Source of the DNA: Stratiolaelaps scimitus
Lineage: Eukaryota > Arthropoda > Arachnida > Mesostigmata > Laelapidae
Length of the DNA stretch: 64,000 nt
Reading direction: 5' to 3'
NCBI GenBank assembly: GCA_019614645.1
Contig: JABWDB010000001.1
Location: 21,679,501 to 21,743,500 of the forward strand
The notes under the pieces are model-generated. The model did no database searches. It saw only the letters and a list, made by a program, of their open reading frames with translations, and was not told the origin of the DNA. This document shows positions 24,503-34,632 of this stretch, piece after piece. Positions within the stretch are counted from its first letter, which is position 1; each line of letters begins with the position of its first letter. A program made the position numbers and the translations under genes.

Positions 24503-25603
24503 GCGTAACTATTCGAACAAACCCATGGTGATTAGCCAATCGGGAGGCACTCATTAAGGTACAAATCCGGTGGAGTTGAGTGAACAATGGTTTATAGCGT
24601 CACACCACCATAAACTATCTACTGTCAAATAATCTGTAAACAAATCCCAGTCTCTATTGACTGTACAGATTGAGTATCCGTCTGTGTCACTGATGAGTTC
24701 GCTGATGAGTCGCGGTTGACTGATGAGTGCCAACCGCGATGACAGCGCGATGATGTACACCCCCATAATGATTACATGGACGGACAATCTGGCACATGAA
24801 CGAATTGGAATAGATATAATATTTGAAATAGCCACTCTAATACCTCGTTGACGCCCACGTCACGCAAACAGCCTCGTATCCCGCCGACAATCCCCTGTCA
24901 ATCTGCGCCTAGCGACGCCTTCACAACCTCTATGACTACCTGCTACAACCTTGCGCCTTGAGGGAACGATTGGTCAGCTTGTTGAATAGACCTCAAGTGT
25001 CGCGAAGCGAACTGGCGTCCATACGCACCGTGGGCGACTGACCACAGGCAATTGCAGCAGTGCCCACTAAAGCCCGAGCACGCTGGCTTAGCCGAACCCA
25101 GCAGGATCGATGTTGAGACAACACGTCAATACTTCGTGCGTCGGCTCGCTCTCGGTCAATCACTCGCGTGAGTGTGTGGCCGAAATATACCGACCGCCGT
25201 TGGCTAGAGTCAGATGAAAATAGTTCCTCGTCAAAGATCTCTCGCCGTGCTCAAATCGTGAACAGCCAAGGCAGACAAGCAATTCGTCTGTCGTCATCAA
25301 TTTGACAGCTTAACCAGCAGAGTGCTGCTGCTGCTTCTGTTATTATCGTTGTCGTCGTTGATGGTCGGTGTATGCAGTTTCTTTCCTCCAGCCAAGTTTG
25401 TTGATACACCGTGAGAGACGAGGATGGTCCGAGGCCACCGCTAGGATTGAACAAGTGGCTTTCTTGCCTTTAGTACTAGGTAAAGGGTAGCGGCATTACC
25501 AGCAGGCAAGAGGCTGAATTTTACGACGGGCCGATTCAATGCGATCCGATACAGGCGCATAGTGAATTGAGCCTGTTGGAAGAGCTTAAACGGAGGCACT
25601 TAC
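23765..25603. other. Unassigned DNA
   Basis: No supported gene. Contains the AT repeat at 24460-24502. Open frames are short and unmatched. Confidence 0.45.
24460..24502. repeat. (TA)n microsatellite with TATG interruptions
   Basis: About 42 bases of TA with two GTA interruptions near its left end. Confidence 0.9.
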
Positions 25604-25679
25604 CCTTCTATGGTGGACGGAATCGGGAAGGCGGGAACGCCTGTATGACTAATAATGTCTCCGACAATACTGGTCACGC
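25604..25679 (-). CDS. Candidate internal coding exon, function unknown
   Basis: On the minus strand, ATCCAG (acceptor, preceded by a C/T-rich stretch) is followed by an open segment encoding GVTSIVGDIISHTG and then VPAFPIPSTIEG, ending GAAGG/GTAAGT, an ideal donor. The codons are well mixed and the peptide looks natural: hydrophobic and proline-rich. The exon takes two bases of its first codon and leaves two of its last. The frame is also open upstream of the acceptor. No domain is recognised. The opposite-strand candidate at 25971-26060 lies under 300 bases away, so at most one of the two may be real, or two genes meet here head to head. Confidence 0.35.
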
Positions 25680-25970
25680 CTGGATCCGCAGGTTTGGCAG
25701 GCGGGACAATCACAGATTATTTTGGAGCTCTTATATAATCGATAGGTATTTCGAGTCTAGTACTGTATTGTAGTATGGGAGTTCACAGTTGAGCAACCGA
25801 TCCACGTTTCTCTGACACGAGACTCGGCCACCTCTCGAATGTCTCTATGACTCCAATAGTCACAAAGGTTCACAAACGTAACTATGATATAAATGGTGGC
25901 GGGAAATACCTTGGCTAGGCTAGGCCGATTCCCTGCCACTTAGCATATCCATCCCAACCCCTTCTGCGAG

Positions 25971-26060
25971 GCCGAAGTCAGCGTTGACCGCACACGAGCG
26001 TTCTCGCGCCCGCGGCAACGACTCGACGATGTGCAAACCACCACAGGCTCTCCCGTAACG
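25971..26060 (+). CDS. Candidate internal coding exon, function unknown
   Basis: A C/T-rich stretch ending CTGCGAG (or, alternatively, CCACTTAG at 25943) precedes 30 open codons. The segment starts AEVSVDRTRAFSRPRQR and ends TTTGSPVT, followed by ACG/GTAAGC, a strong donor. It is phase 0 at both ends; the earlier acceptor would add nine codons in the same frame. The frame stays open past the donor to about 26168. The peptide is arginine-rich and polar with no recognised domain. Confidence 0.35.
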
Positions 26061-27125
26061 GTAAGCAACTTTTTGCTTGCGTTTTTTCTATTCCCGTACG
26101 CCCATCAACCGTTATGTGTACACCTCATAGCATTCAAGTCACCGGATAAACTTCAAACAGTTACTTAGCCCTCGACTCGTCGAGTAGTTCACTCTACACA
26201 GTCATCACCAGCCGAGTGGTTCCTCCTCCTGTTGCTGCGGCGCCTTTGTTTTGCGCTAGCTTGCTTCGTTTCCGACGATTGTTGTCACACATCTATCTGT
26301 CACGAGTTTTTAGCACGTCTCCTCGTCAGCCGTGTATTCACGCTCCGTGGTATCCAAATGGCTTGAGTAAGGACGCGAGCAAAAACAACTTGTTGGAGAA
26401 GCACGTGTGGCGATTTTCAGTGGCGACAGATAACCGCGGCGCGGTCAACGAACGACAAGAACGCAGGCTTCCAAAAGATGAGCGCGGTAACGCTCAGCTC
26501 GTCTCTGTGTATCCGTCTGCACGGGATACAGAACAAAGCATTTGTGTGAGTTGCCGGCTCTGTTCACCGTCTCCGCGCGTTGTTCTGGTCCTTTGTCCAC
26601 TGATAGTGCCGCTCCTGGCGCTCCTGATGCTGCTGCTGCTGTTGCTCAGGGATGTCGTCCCTGACGTTCTCCTCCACCAGCACCGCTGCTGCCTACGCCT
26701 TCTCGACGTTCCAAAAGACCCGACGGCCTCTTTACGTGCGTCGATGCAAGTGCCAGTTCCCCTGCTGCTACTGCTGCTGCTGTACCTTGCTTGTATGCAT
26801 CGGTGGGTGTAGCTGTGTGGGCGCCTCCCCGGGTCCCCGTTGGGAAAGAGATGAAGATGGGAAGACGCTAAGAGGAGGCAGTTTTGCCTGAGTCTTTCTG
26901 TCTGTACCGGCGCACTCAAGCGGCCTGCAGCCTGCGATCTCCAGGCTTCGTCTGTGCATGTGGTCGGCTGGCCGACTGCGTGGCTGCTTCGTGGTGGTGA
27001 TGCTGCTGCTGCTGCCTTTCGGGGTCCTTCTTCGTTTTGGCTCTAGCTGTTTGTCAGTGAGTCAGCGAGTGTGTCGTACTGTATGCTTTGCGGTGTGACG
27101 CAGTTCGGTGCGTGCTGCGATAAAA
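26061..27125. other. GC-rich CTG/CAG-triplet island
   Basis: Dense CTG and CCG triplets make several frames open at once: a leucine-rich plus frame at 26216-26812, an alternative plus frame at 26652-26891 and a serine/arginine-rich minus frame at 26494-26919. Because all are open simultaneously, none is called. An acceptor-like GCTGTTGCTCAG near 26650 precedes ATGTCGTCC, which could start a short exon. The composition suggests a promoter or first-exon region of a gene. Confidence 0.4.
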
Positions 27126-27323
27126 ATGACGTTCGCCGCGAGTGGGTTAGTGGCGGCGGGGCCTCTGCTTCTGTTGCTGCTGCTGCTGCTGCTACTGATG
27201 CCGGTGCAGCTGGTCCTTCTTGCCGAGGTGATTCGCTTTCTTACCGCTGCCGCCACCACCACCGCGTTCGCTACGGCTACCAGCGCTTCGACTGCTGCCG
27301 CTGCTACTGTCACTAGTGTGTGA
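27126..27323 (+). CDS. Possible signal-peptide-bearing first exon
   Basis: From an ATG at 27126 the frame reads MTFAASGLVAAGP, then a leucine run encoded by CTG/CTT codons, then PVQLVLLAE, and an alanine/threonine-rich tail to a TGA at 27321-27323. The hydrophobic run fits a signal peptide. GAG/GTGATT after LLAE is a possible though imperfect donor. The minus strand is also open here and has its own donor-like GGCAGCG/GTAAGA near 27245, encoding a Ser/Gly-rich peptide. Because CTG repeats favour such frames, confidence is low. Confidence 0.22.
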   Translation: MTFAASGLVAAGPLLLLLLLLLLLMPVQLVLLAEVIRFLTAAATTTAFATATSASTAAAATVTSV

Positions 27324-28939
27324 CGCCACCTCAGCTATCCAGCCACCAATGGGAGCGGGGTCGACGGCATGGCCTTACCGTTGCGTCTGCTGCAGCTACC
27401 AGAAATGCCAGGCAGGCAATCCCAGCGTAACCGCACGCAAGCAGAGGACTCTGCCTTCTATGTAGCTTAGTGTCCCATTGGGAAAAGGAGGACACCGGCC
27501 AGCCGGCTGGCAGACAGACAGACCAGACCTTCAGTTGGAAAGGTCCAATGCCATCGCGGGAACGCAGGCAAGTTCCACAGCGCGGACGTCTGGCGTCTGC
27601 ACGGCCATCTGGGGTTAGTGCAGGTTACTGCGCGTAGGGACCGTCGAGGAGGGCTGCTATTATACAAACGAAGGAGAACGTCTAAACATGGAGTTTCTAT
27701 AACCTAGCGGGCAAGCTGCCTGCACTAACCTCAGTAGCGTCGAACAGAATTCTTATTCCACGAAGTGATGTCAATGATGAGACAGACAACGCGAACGTTT
27801 TGGCACAACAGCGGGAGCACAACAATGCTGACGAGGTCGATCGAACTTCAAATTTGATTATTGTTGCAGGTGGAGGCCGATATAAAGGAGGTGGTCTAGG
27901 GCCACTTCATCATATTTAAAGGGAGAACAGTGCGAAAAGATCAAAGTCTTCGAGGACGGCTAACTCATATGAGGATAATTAAATTACTTGAAATGAGCAT
28001 GGCCGGAGCATGCTAAAAAGAGAAAATCGGCTTGTGTGTCCCTCAAAATATATATATATACATAATATGATAATACAACTAAATATAAAAGTATAACATG
28101 TACAATATAGGCAGCCAGCAACGAGATGATTAATTCGAGGGATTAATTGAATATGGACTACCGAGTGACGTTACTTCAAGGCATAGTATTACACTCACGC
28201 TTCCCCGCACCGTGTACAGACGCAAGTATCATTTGGTATCATATGATAACCCGCTGTTCTGCAGAGGATGTAGTGGAGCCTATGAACAAGTATATTCAAT
28301 ATATTCAAACTTGGTTTAAATCTTGCCACGAACAATAAGATATCGCGCTCCGTAAGAGGTTAAATTGGTGTTGAAACGTTTCAGCGTTTACAATCAAATA
28401 AACATATAAACCTCTAATTAGCTACGCTCGCCGGCTGAATATATCAACTTCCGTAGTGAATCTTCATAAATATTTTACACAATTCGGTTTTCTTACGGAG
28501 ATACACACGAGATTGGTAATGCCACCATCTTTCACTCTGCTTTAGCTAAAATATGCAATAATAGTCACGACAATCACGAGAGTAGACCTCGGCAGACAGT
28601 AGACAAGATACTATAATTAATAATGAAATCGTCGATATGAGGACAGCTTGCCCGGTATAGGAAGTGCCTTCCTCGTTGTCGCCGACTCGCTGTAGAATGT
28701 GCTTAACCTATTGAAAGATTTACTATTTCAGAGACAATTATACCCATCTGAGCCCCTTTCGCTTGGCAAGAACATGTGGAGGTTCCACAGTTGTGCTGTT
28801 GGCGGGAATATTCCATATAATTGTCAACCCTACCATACGAAATCATTCGCGTGTCCAGACCCGACCCGACAAACTAGTCTCAAAGGACAAAATAGAAATT
28901 CTCAGAAATTAACTCGAAGTATCGTGTGTACTCCTGTTG
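27324..28939. other. Unassigned DNA
   Basis: GC content falls back to the window average. There is a short TA run near 28050. A plus frame at 28699-29016 is open but unmatched and contains the hairpin listed next. Confidence 0.5.
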
Positions 28940-28990
28940 AGAGTTTTGATAGAGCCGGCCTATGGCCAAATGTAGTTCTATCAAAACTCT
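28940..28990. repeat. Perfect 14-bp inverted repeat (hairpin)
   Basis: Bases 28940-28953 (AGAGTTTTGATAGA) are exactly complementary to 28977-28990, with a 23-base spacer that itself contains GCCGGCC and GGCC. It could be a decayed MITE or a chance palindrome. No coding role is evident. Confidence 0.7.
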
Positions 28991-29650
28991 ACAAAAGCGC
29001 ATCCCTACGACAGTGAGCAAAAATTCGAACTGATTGATCGCTCCCCTCTTGACACAGTCGCTCGATTGCCACCTGTTGCTTCGTTTATACTGAATTCCCT
29101 GGATCATACATCCGGTCGCTGGTAAGCGCAAATTGTTGTCTCATGTTTAACCTGATGAGAACATTTGTCGGAGTCTCTCTTTCCGAGAATAAATTATATA
29201 TGGTTCACTAGTTTTGCTTCGCGTAACCTTTGCTGTTAGCGCTGTATGAGACAAATACATAGGTGTTTTTAGTTGTCATTTTCTTGAAAACTTCTGAATC
29301 GTCAAAAGTCACCAAAAGGTAGAGGAGTCTCTGGGAATTCACTGCTGAAATTTGTCACTCCTGCGGAAACTACTGTTCTCAACGGTGGCATCAACCAGTC
29401 GATACTTGTGGCATATAACCTCATCTTCACGCTAATCGTTAGACAACCGACCTTGTTGGTTGCCTTTGGAATAGAAAAATATTTCTCCCACACGAAGAGG
29501 TTGTTAACGATAGTTTAAACGACAATATTCCACCTATGCTGTGAATGGCGGGCAGAGTTAGCGATTAGTTCGATCCGACGACAACAACGGAGATAGACGC
29601 TTCCGTCCTTCGCTTTCGAAGCTAAAATGTGTTGTGTCATTTGTCATAGA

Positions 29651-29700
29651 GATAACGATGCAACACCACTCAGTAGTTTGAGTGGTATTGCATTGTTATC
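29651..29700. repeat. Near-perfect 22-bp-stem hairpin next to transposase relic
   Basis: Bases 29651-29672 pair with 29679-29700: 20 Watson-Crick pairs, one G-T wobble and one mismatch, around a six-base loop GTAGTT. One further A-T pair can be added outside. It lies 40 bases upstream of the mariner-like transposase relic. Stem length is within the lower range of metazoan pre-miRNA stems, but the loop is small. A terminal-repeat palindrome or folded MITE is the other explanation. Confidence 0.7.
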
Positions 29701-29739
29701 TGCACAGAAATCGCTACCGTTGTAGAACTAAACTTCTAA

Positions 29740-29990
29740 GGTTGTGGTACTAGTGAACTGACAAACCTTGTGCTCAGTGATGAGACAAGAAGTGCGATCG
29801 AGCAAGCTGCAAACAAACAAAACGATCGTGTGTGGCTGGAGGGATGCCTGGACGATAAGTTAGCACAATTAAGAGTCACGTCGACTCAGGGGCAGGCATC
29901 GGTGACGTGGAAGCCATTGCCATGGATAAAGGACGTCATATTGGGAGTTGAATACATTAACAGTCCCTTGTTGTTGCGGTTATTGATATG
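29740..29990 (+). mobile_element. Mariner/Tc1-like transposase fragment
   Basis: The plus frame reads NLVLSDETRSAIEQAANKQ and then NDRVWLEG, followed by AQLRVTSTQGQASVTW. This matches the mariner-type DDE transposase segment in which FSDEK, an E-rich strand and QNDRVW lead to a PASVMVW strand. The aspartate of SDE corresponds to the family's catalytic aspartate at that position. A degenerate GVEYINS follows where GVKIN is expected, after which the frame becomes unrelated, hydrophobic sequence. The upstream helix-turn-helix region is not readable past a TAA at 29737. The copy is truncated at both ends and inactive. Confidence 0.82.
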
Positions 29991-31339
29991 GTACGATTTT
30001 TTAACTTTCTGTTCATTTTTATCTAGATATTTCTATTTCTGGAAATATCGAATTTTGTCTGTGTATCATTTTGGTCTACGCACCCTGTAGAATTCTCCCT
30101 TCCTCACGACTAATAACAACATTTCGCTGCACCCACACCATGAACAAGGAAGCGAAAAGCATGCCGAATCCGAAAGTTGTGCGTAGCATATATATGTGTG
30201 TACGCAAAAGTTATGTAATTAAAATTAGTGCTCGAGCTCTATGACGAAGGCGAGTTTAGAATTTGAAACGTGCGTCCTCGTGCATCATCGAGGCCTATGG
30301 CAGTCGCGACCATATGAATTGCGTACCTAAAATGCTCATGGTTTAAGACCGAGAGACACAGGTTTAGCGTGATCTACTTGAGCAAACTGAGACTCGTATG
30401 ACGAGAGAGAAATGCGTCAGATTTCCCTAAACATTGAGAACTGCTTAGTTCAATATAAACCTTTGACCAAATGTATTCGACCCCGCTTCGTCTGTCTGCA
30501 ACAGCAGCCTACCAGTCTTTGTACACATTCTGCTGTCCTCTCGTTTAACTACGCTTTTTCCTGTTTCAAAAATCACAGCAATAGCAACAACTATTGCAAT
30601 ATGCAGTTCTGTTCATTATTCAGGTTATCGACTGCCTCTTAGACAGCTGCTGTGCAGCAGGGCTAGCCTCTCTTCGCGTCTTGTATTGTACCTTTTCAAG
30701 GCACTGTTAGCGGGCCTGTATAAATATAATAGATAACCTTGAATCGATAGCCTTCGACGCGTCGCGATAGAGATATTTAAGGGGTGCTAAACCAGATACA
30801 CAAAGACACCGATTGTTCATCACACATACGAGATGCGCTCTACACTATTAGTCAAACTGCTCTCATCGATTTGAGTTCGAGCAGACTCATTATTTCTATA
30901 GGTCATCCTCGATCTAGTCCTAAAACCCCAGGCAAAACATACAAGCGCTCAAGCAACACATCCGAGTAGCCATCTCATCCAGCAACGCGTCCATCTGACA
31001 GCTCGGGTTAAAGAGGCAGTAAAACCGAGGTTTACATCTACGCTACCGTCGGCGTTCCCCAATCGCCGAACACGGACGCCCAAACAATGTTATAGAAATA
31101 GCATTGTTTCGAGATCGAGATATGGCTTTTTGATGATACCCTGTTGATGCCTCAGCTCTTAGAGATCATTGCCGCTAAGGGTTACTGCTTTTGCTGCTCC
31201 TCCTGCTGTAGTCCCAGTCAGCGTCTCGATTAGCCCTTGTAGCATGTATTGTGTACATGTGGTTACAAAATCACGGCCCAAATAGTCGTACTGTGTCCAC
31301 TATCGAATGAACGCAGATGCGCTGCTACGATAGAATTTA

Positions 31340-31431
<92 letters not shown>

Positions 31432-31841
31432 AAATGCCTAAACGTTTTATATGGTACAACAATTCCATACATGTACCTATATATGCTTATACAGCGATCG
31501 TTGTTGTTGTGCTACTGTTACTGTGGCGGTAAACAGGCAGTGCTACCCGAGATGCGTAATAAGCGCGCGATTCTTCTCTTTATCTTTCTCTCTGCATCTG
31601 GCTAGCTCAGTCGCGTTTTTTCCCTGCTCTTAAAATCGCGCATAAGGTCGCGAACAGCACTTCAATGCATGTATGCAAAACGTATTCAGATTTTAGTCAA
31701 TTTTCAGCATGAATGAATGCAGCCATTCATAGACATGGATACTTATTTATATTAGCTAGATGTGCGATGCGTAAATTCTCAAGCAAGTCACGTTCATTGA
31801 GAGTTTGCTTTTTTCGCCGTCGTCGTCGGTGGCGGCTGCAG
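29991..31841. other. Unassigned DNA with a very long AT repeat
   Basis: Holds the microsatellite at 31342-31428 and otherwise only short unmatched frames. A C/T-rich stretch at 31808-31841 may be the polypyrimidine tract of the next exon candidate. Confidence 0.5.
31342..31428. repeat. (TA)n microsatellite, about 43 units
   Basis: An uninterrupted alternating TA run of about 87 bases, the longest simple repeat in the window. Confidence 0.95.
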
Positions 31842-32007
31842 AGGTACAAGTTATCCTATCCGTTCATGCAGACGCCACCCAGAGGCAGTTGTATGACACG
31901 CGAACCGCACCAGCTGATGGAACACATCAAAAGCTTTTATCGTGTCGAATGTATAACATTTCAAAACCACGCGCGACGAACGATAACGAAAAACGGAGGC
32001 GGGATCG
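31842..32007 (+). CDS. Candidate internal coding exon, function unknown
   Basis: A T/C-rich stretch ending GGCTGCAG (31841) precedes 166 bases with one continuously open frame, ending GATCG/GTAAGT, an excellent donor. The peptide begins VQVILSVHADATQRQLYD, continues with TRTAPADGTHQK and LLSCRMYNISKPR, and ends NEKRRRD. It starts by completing a codon with two bases and ends with two bases of an arginine codon. Codon use is mixed and natural. A second plus frame is open over the same bases, so the frame choice is not certain. No domain is recognised. Confidence 0.38.
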
Positions 32008-34289
32008 GTAAGTGAAGTCGCTATGGCTAAGCGGCCCTTCGATTGCACAGCACAGCCACCACGGCTGGCCGTGTCGAATGAAATACAACGCTACGTAGTT
32101 CAGATGAAGGACAGCGTGCGTAGGGTACATTGTGATCGCAACGTACTGGCGCATTAATGCGCTCAATGCTTGTACGCTGGGGAAGGCGCGAAAGGAAGAG
32201 AGGTACCGTCCAGCGAACACATATGTGGGCTGGTACGAAAATGAATGTCCGTGTGCTAAATCTTAATACGAGTAGAAATAGCGAACGTTGGTAAGTTTGT
32301 TAGCTGCCTGTCTGCCCGTAGGCGGGGGAACGATATCGTTGCTTGAGCGTGCTCTATTCTCAAGCGCTAGTATATATATATATTATGTCAGATGACACAT
32401 GATATGTCTTCGTGCAATAATCACAACATTTGTCGTATACCGCCCTTCAGTGATGTCACTTTCAAGCAGCTGCCCGTGATCGACATTCGGCTGGCAGTTT
32501 GGTTTGACATTTCTTCTGACGTTCCGACACTTCACTAAGCCTCTATCCATAATTCATTGATATAGTCGCTTTACGCGTAGCAGCAGTAGCTAGATGGAGT
32601 AGCTGAGGTGGACGGGTGGTTTTGTTTCAAAGATATTTAACTAGAATGAAAAATCGACGCCGTCAGTCAGAATACTGCTGGCGTGTATAATTTTGCGGAA
32701 GCCTTCAACGAGGTCATGTCCGCCTGAAGCAAGGGACGATGAAGATTAACCAGAAAAACAGGTTGGGATGCTTTCGTTATTTTCCGGATATATAAGGTCC
32801 TTGTAATTTTGATATCGAGTAATAAAAACAGCGAGGTGTACGTGAGCCAACGAAATCAATCGAATCAACAAATTAGGCGTGCAGTTCCCTATAGGGGGTA
32901 TAGAGGCGAGCTGTATAACTGACTGAACTTAACGTAACATTTGTTAAGAGAGAAACGGCTGAAGGAAACGCGATCTTTCTATTGCTAATAGCAGCAAGGC
33001 CATAAGGTGGTAGCTATTTGAAACGAAGCTAAAATGATATTCGGGCTTCACGGATCATTAAATTGTATACTCGGTTGTCCTCGGAGGTATCCTTGTTATT
33101 GCGATAATCGAATGAATCTGATATTGAATGAATCCGATATTATACCTTGCTTCCTAGAATACTGGATCATTATCTATCTGATTATTATCTCATTTCATTA
33201 TCTTTCCGAGTTAGGGGGTGGAACTCTCGTGGCTGTGCCAATGGCCCCATGACCTCCAATGCTGAGGAAGAATAGTGTTCCGACAGACCATTTTCTGTGT
33301 TCGCGTTATCTCGAGATGTATATGGCTTGCGCTTGTGGCATTCGTGTGACGATGCTCGGCTGTATTCGTTACTTTGAGGGACTGAGGTAGTGCAGCATAA
33401 GAAGATTCCTTCAGAATTTCCACTCCACCCTGCGCCGATGGGAAATCCCGAGCGAGCAAAGTTTCTGCGTCATGAAGCGTAAATTGTTAGACGCTTTTCA
33501 TTTCGGATCATACGAGCACAGTAGTTGGACCGTTTCGCCACACAGAGGCCCCAAGGAGTTCCTACGAATGCATCTGTGATATTACCTAGAAGCTGATGAT
33601 GCCGGGAGGAACGCTCCTCGTGTAACCCAGTAAATTTTGTCAATCAACTCGGAAGGTCAACTCTACGCCAGTAAGGCGCAATGTCCTTATCGTCCTCAGT
33701 GTTCTTTTTTATTATACGCGCATTATGTTTCAGTGATTTCCGCAACTATAGATTTCTCTAATGAAATGAATGAGAGCTTTTAGGCCAGCGTATGCTCTTA
33801 GATGTGATGTTGGCGGCTCGAAATCGTAGTTCAATCCCACCTTCAGGACACACTCGAATCTACATCACCTTAGCCCTTCAAGCGCTGCCGGATTTTATTC
33901 ACCTCAGCTCGATTAAGCAAGAGATTCGCATCGGTTTAGCGAATCGGCATATCGTCGCATTTATTGCCTCGATGTGACCAATTCATCAATCGACCAACAG
34001 ATGCCGACCGATAATGTTGTTGCCTTCTTGCACACCAACAGTTCTCTAGATGAGACCCTTCGATACGGGAAGCTATTTTTGAGTCTAGCCCTTTCCCGCT
34101 AAAACGCGAAAGGTAGCCAGTGGCAATAGTAATAGAAAGCTAAATATAAGACAAGTCGTGTGACTACATGACTTCACTTTCCTGCTTCTAGCGGTACCCC
34201 CGGCGCTTCAGCAGTCGAGCGTACACGATGAACATCGTTTCCGCTCGTTGGGCTGCATCCTGTTTCCTTCTGCTGTTACGTCTACTTAC
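32008..34289. other. Unassigned DNA
   Basis: Would be intron if the donor at 32008 is used. Short TA run near 32372. At about 33830 there is a B-box-like GTTCAATCCC, possibly a decayed tRNA-derived SINE. Nothing else is supported. Confidence 0.45.
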
Positions 34290-34370
34290 ACGTGTCGAAA
34301 AATAGTTTTGCTCTTCTTGTTGTTGTTGTTGTCGCGTCGCAGCTTTGCCCTCGCAATTTTGTGCGGCTTC
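34290..34370 (-). CDS. Candidate internal coding exon with polyglutamine run
   Basis: On the minus strand, CTGTTGTGTCGGCAG (acceptor) is followed by 27 open codons encoding EAAQNCEGKAATR, five glutamines, EEQNYFSTR, and then CACGT/GTAAGT, a strong donor. It is phase 0 at both ends. The glutamines are all CAA. Two minus frames are open across this stretch, one giving glutamine and the other asparagine; the first is preferred because it needs no stop at the donor. No domain is recognised. The plus strand is also open here (34248-34733). Confidence 0.3.
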
Positions 34371-34566
34371 CTGCCGACACAACAGACCGGCCGTACGGCG
34401 GCCGTACAACGCGACGCTCTGTGGCGAACAGCCCCGGTTAAGCAAACTGCTTGCCCGAGACTGCTGCTTGGGAGTAACAAGGAGAAAATCAAGGCGGGCG
34501 GTCGGTTAGTCATCGATTTCTGTCGACGGCAAATTTTTCACTTGTCAAGCCACTCTTTACCGTCAG

Positions 34567-34632
34567 TTGTTGTGAAGCGCTGCGTCGACTTCGCGAAGTA
34601 CAGCGAAGTTGGCCTGCATCAACTATACAACG
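34567..34632 (+). CDS. Candidate coding exon, weakly RhoGAP-like
   Basis: CTCTTTACCGTCAG (acceptor) precedes an open segment encoding VVKRCVDFAKYSEVGLHQLYN, ending AACG/GTGAGG. The order VV-K-C-V-F and then GL..LY resembles the start of a RhoGAP domain, where VxxCxxFIE...GLxxEGLYRVSG is typical, but the invariant arginine of that motif is not present, so the similarity may be accidental. It lies 200 bases from a minus-strand candidate. A longer plus frame (34248-34733) contains it. Confidence 0.25.

Noticed and set aside
26216..26812. 198-codon plus-strand ORF, the longest in the window
   Set aside because: It lies in CTG-rich DNA where other plus and minus frames are open at the same time. 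Its leucine runs come from the triplets, and no domain is visible.
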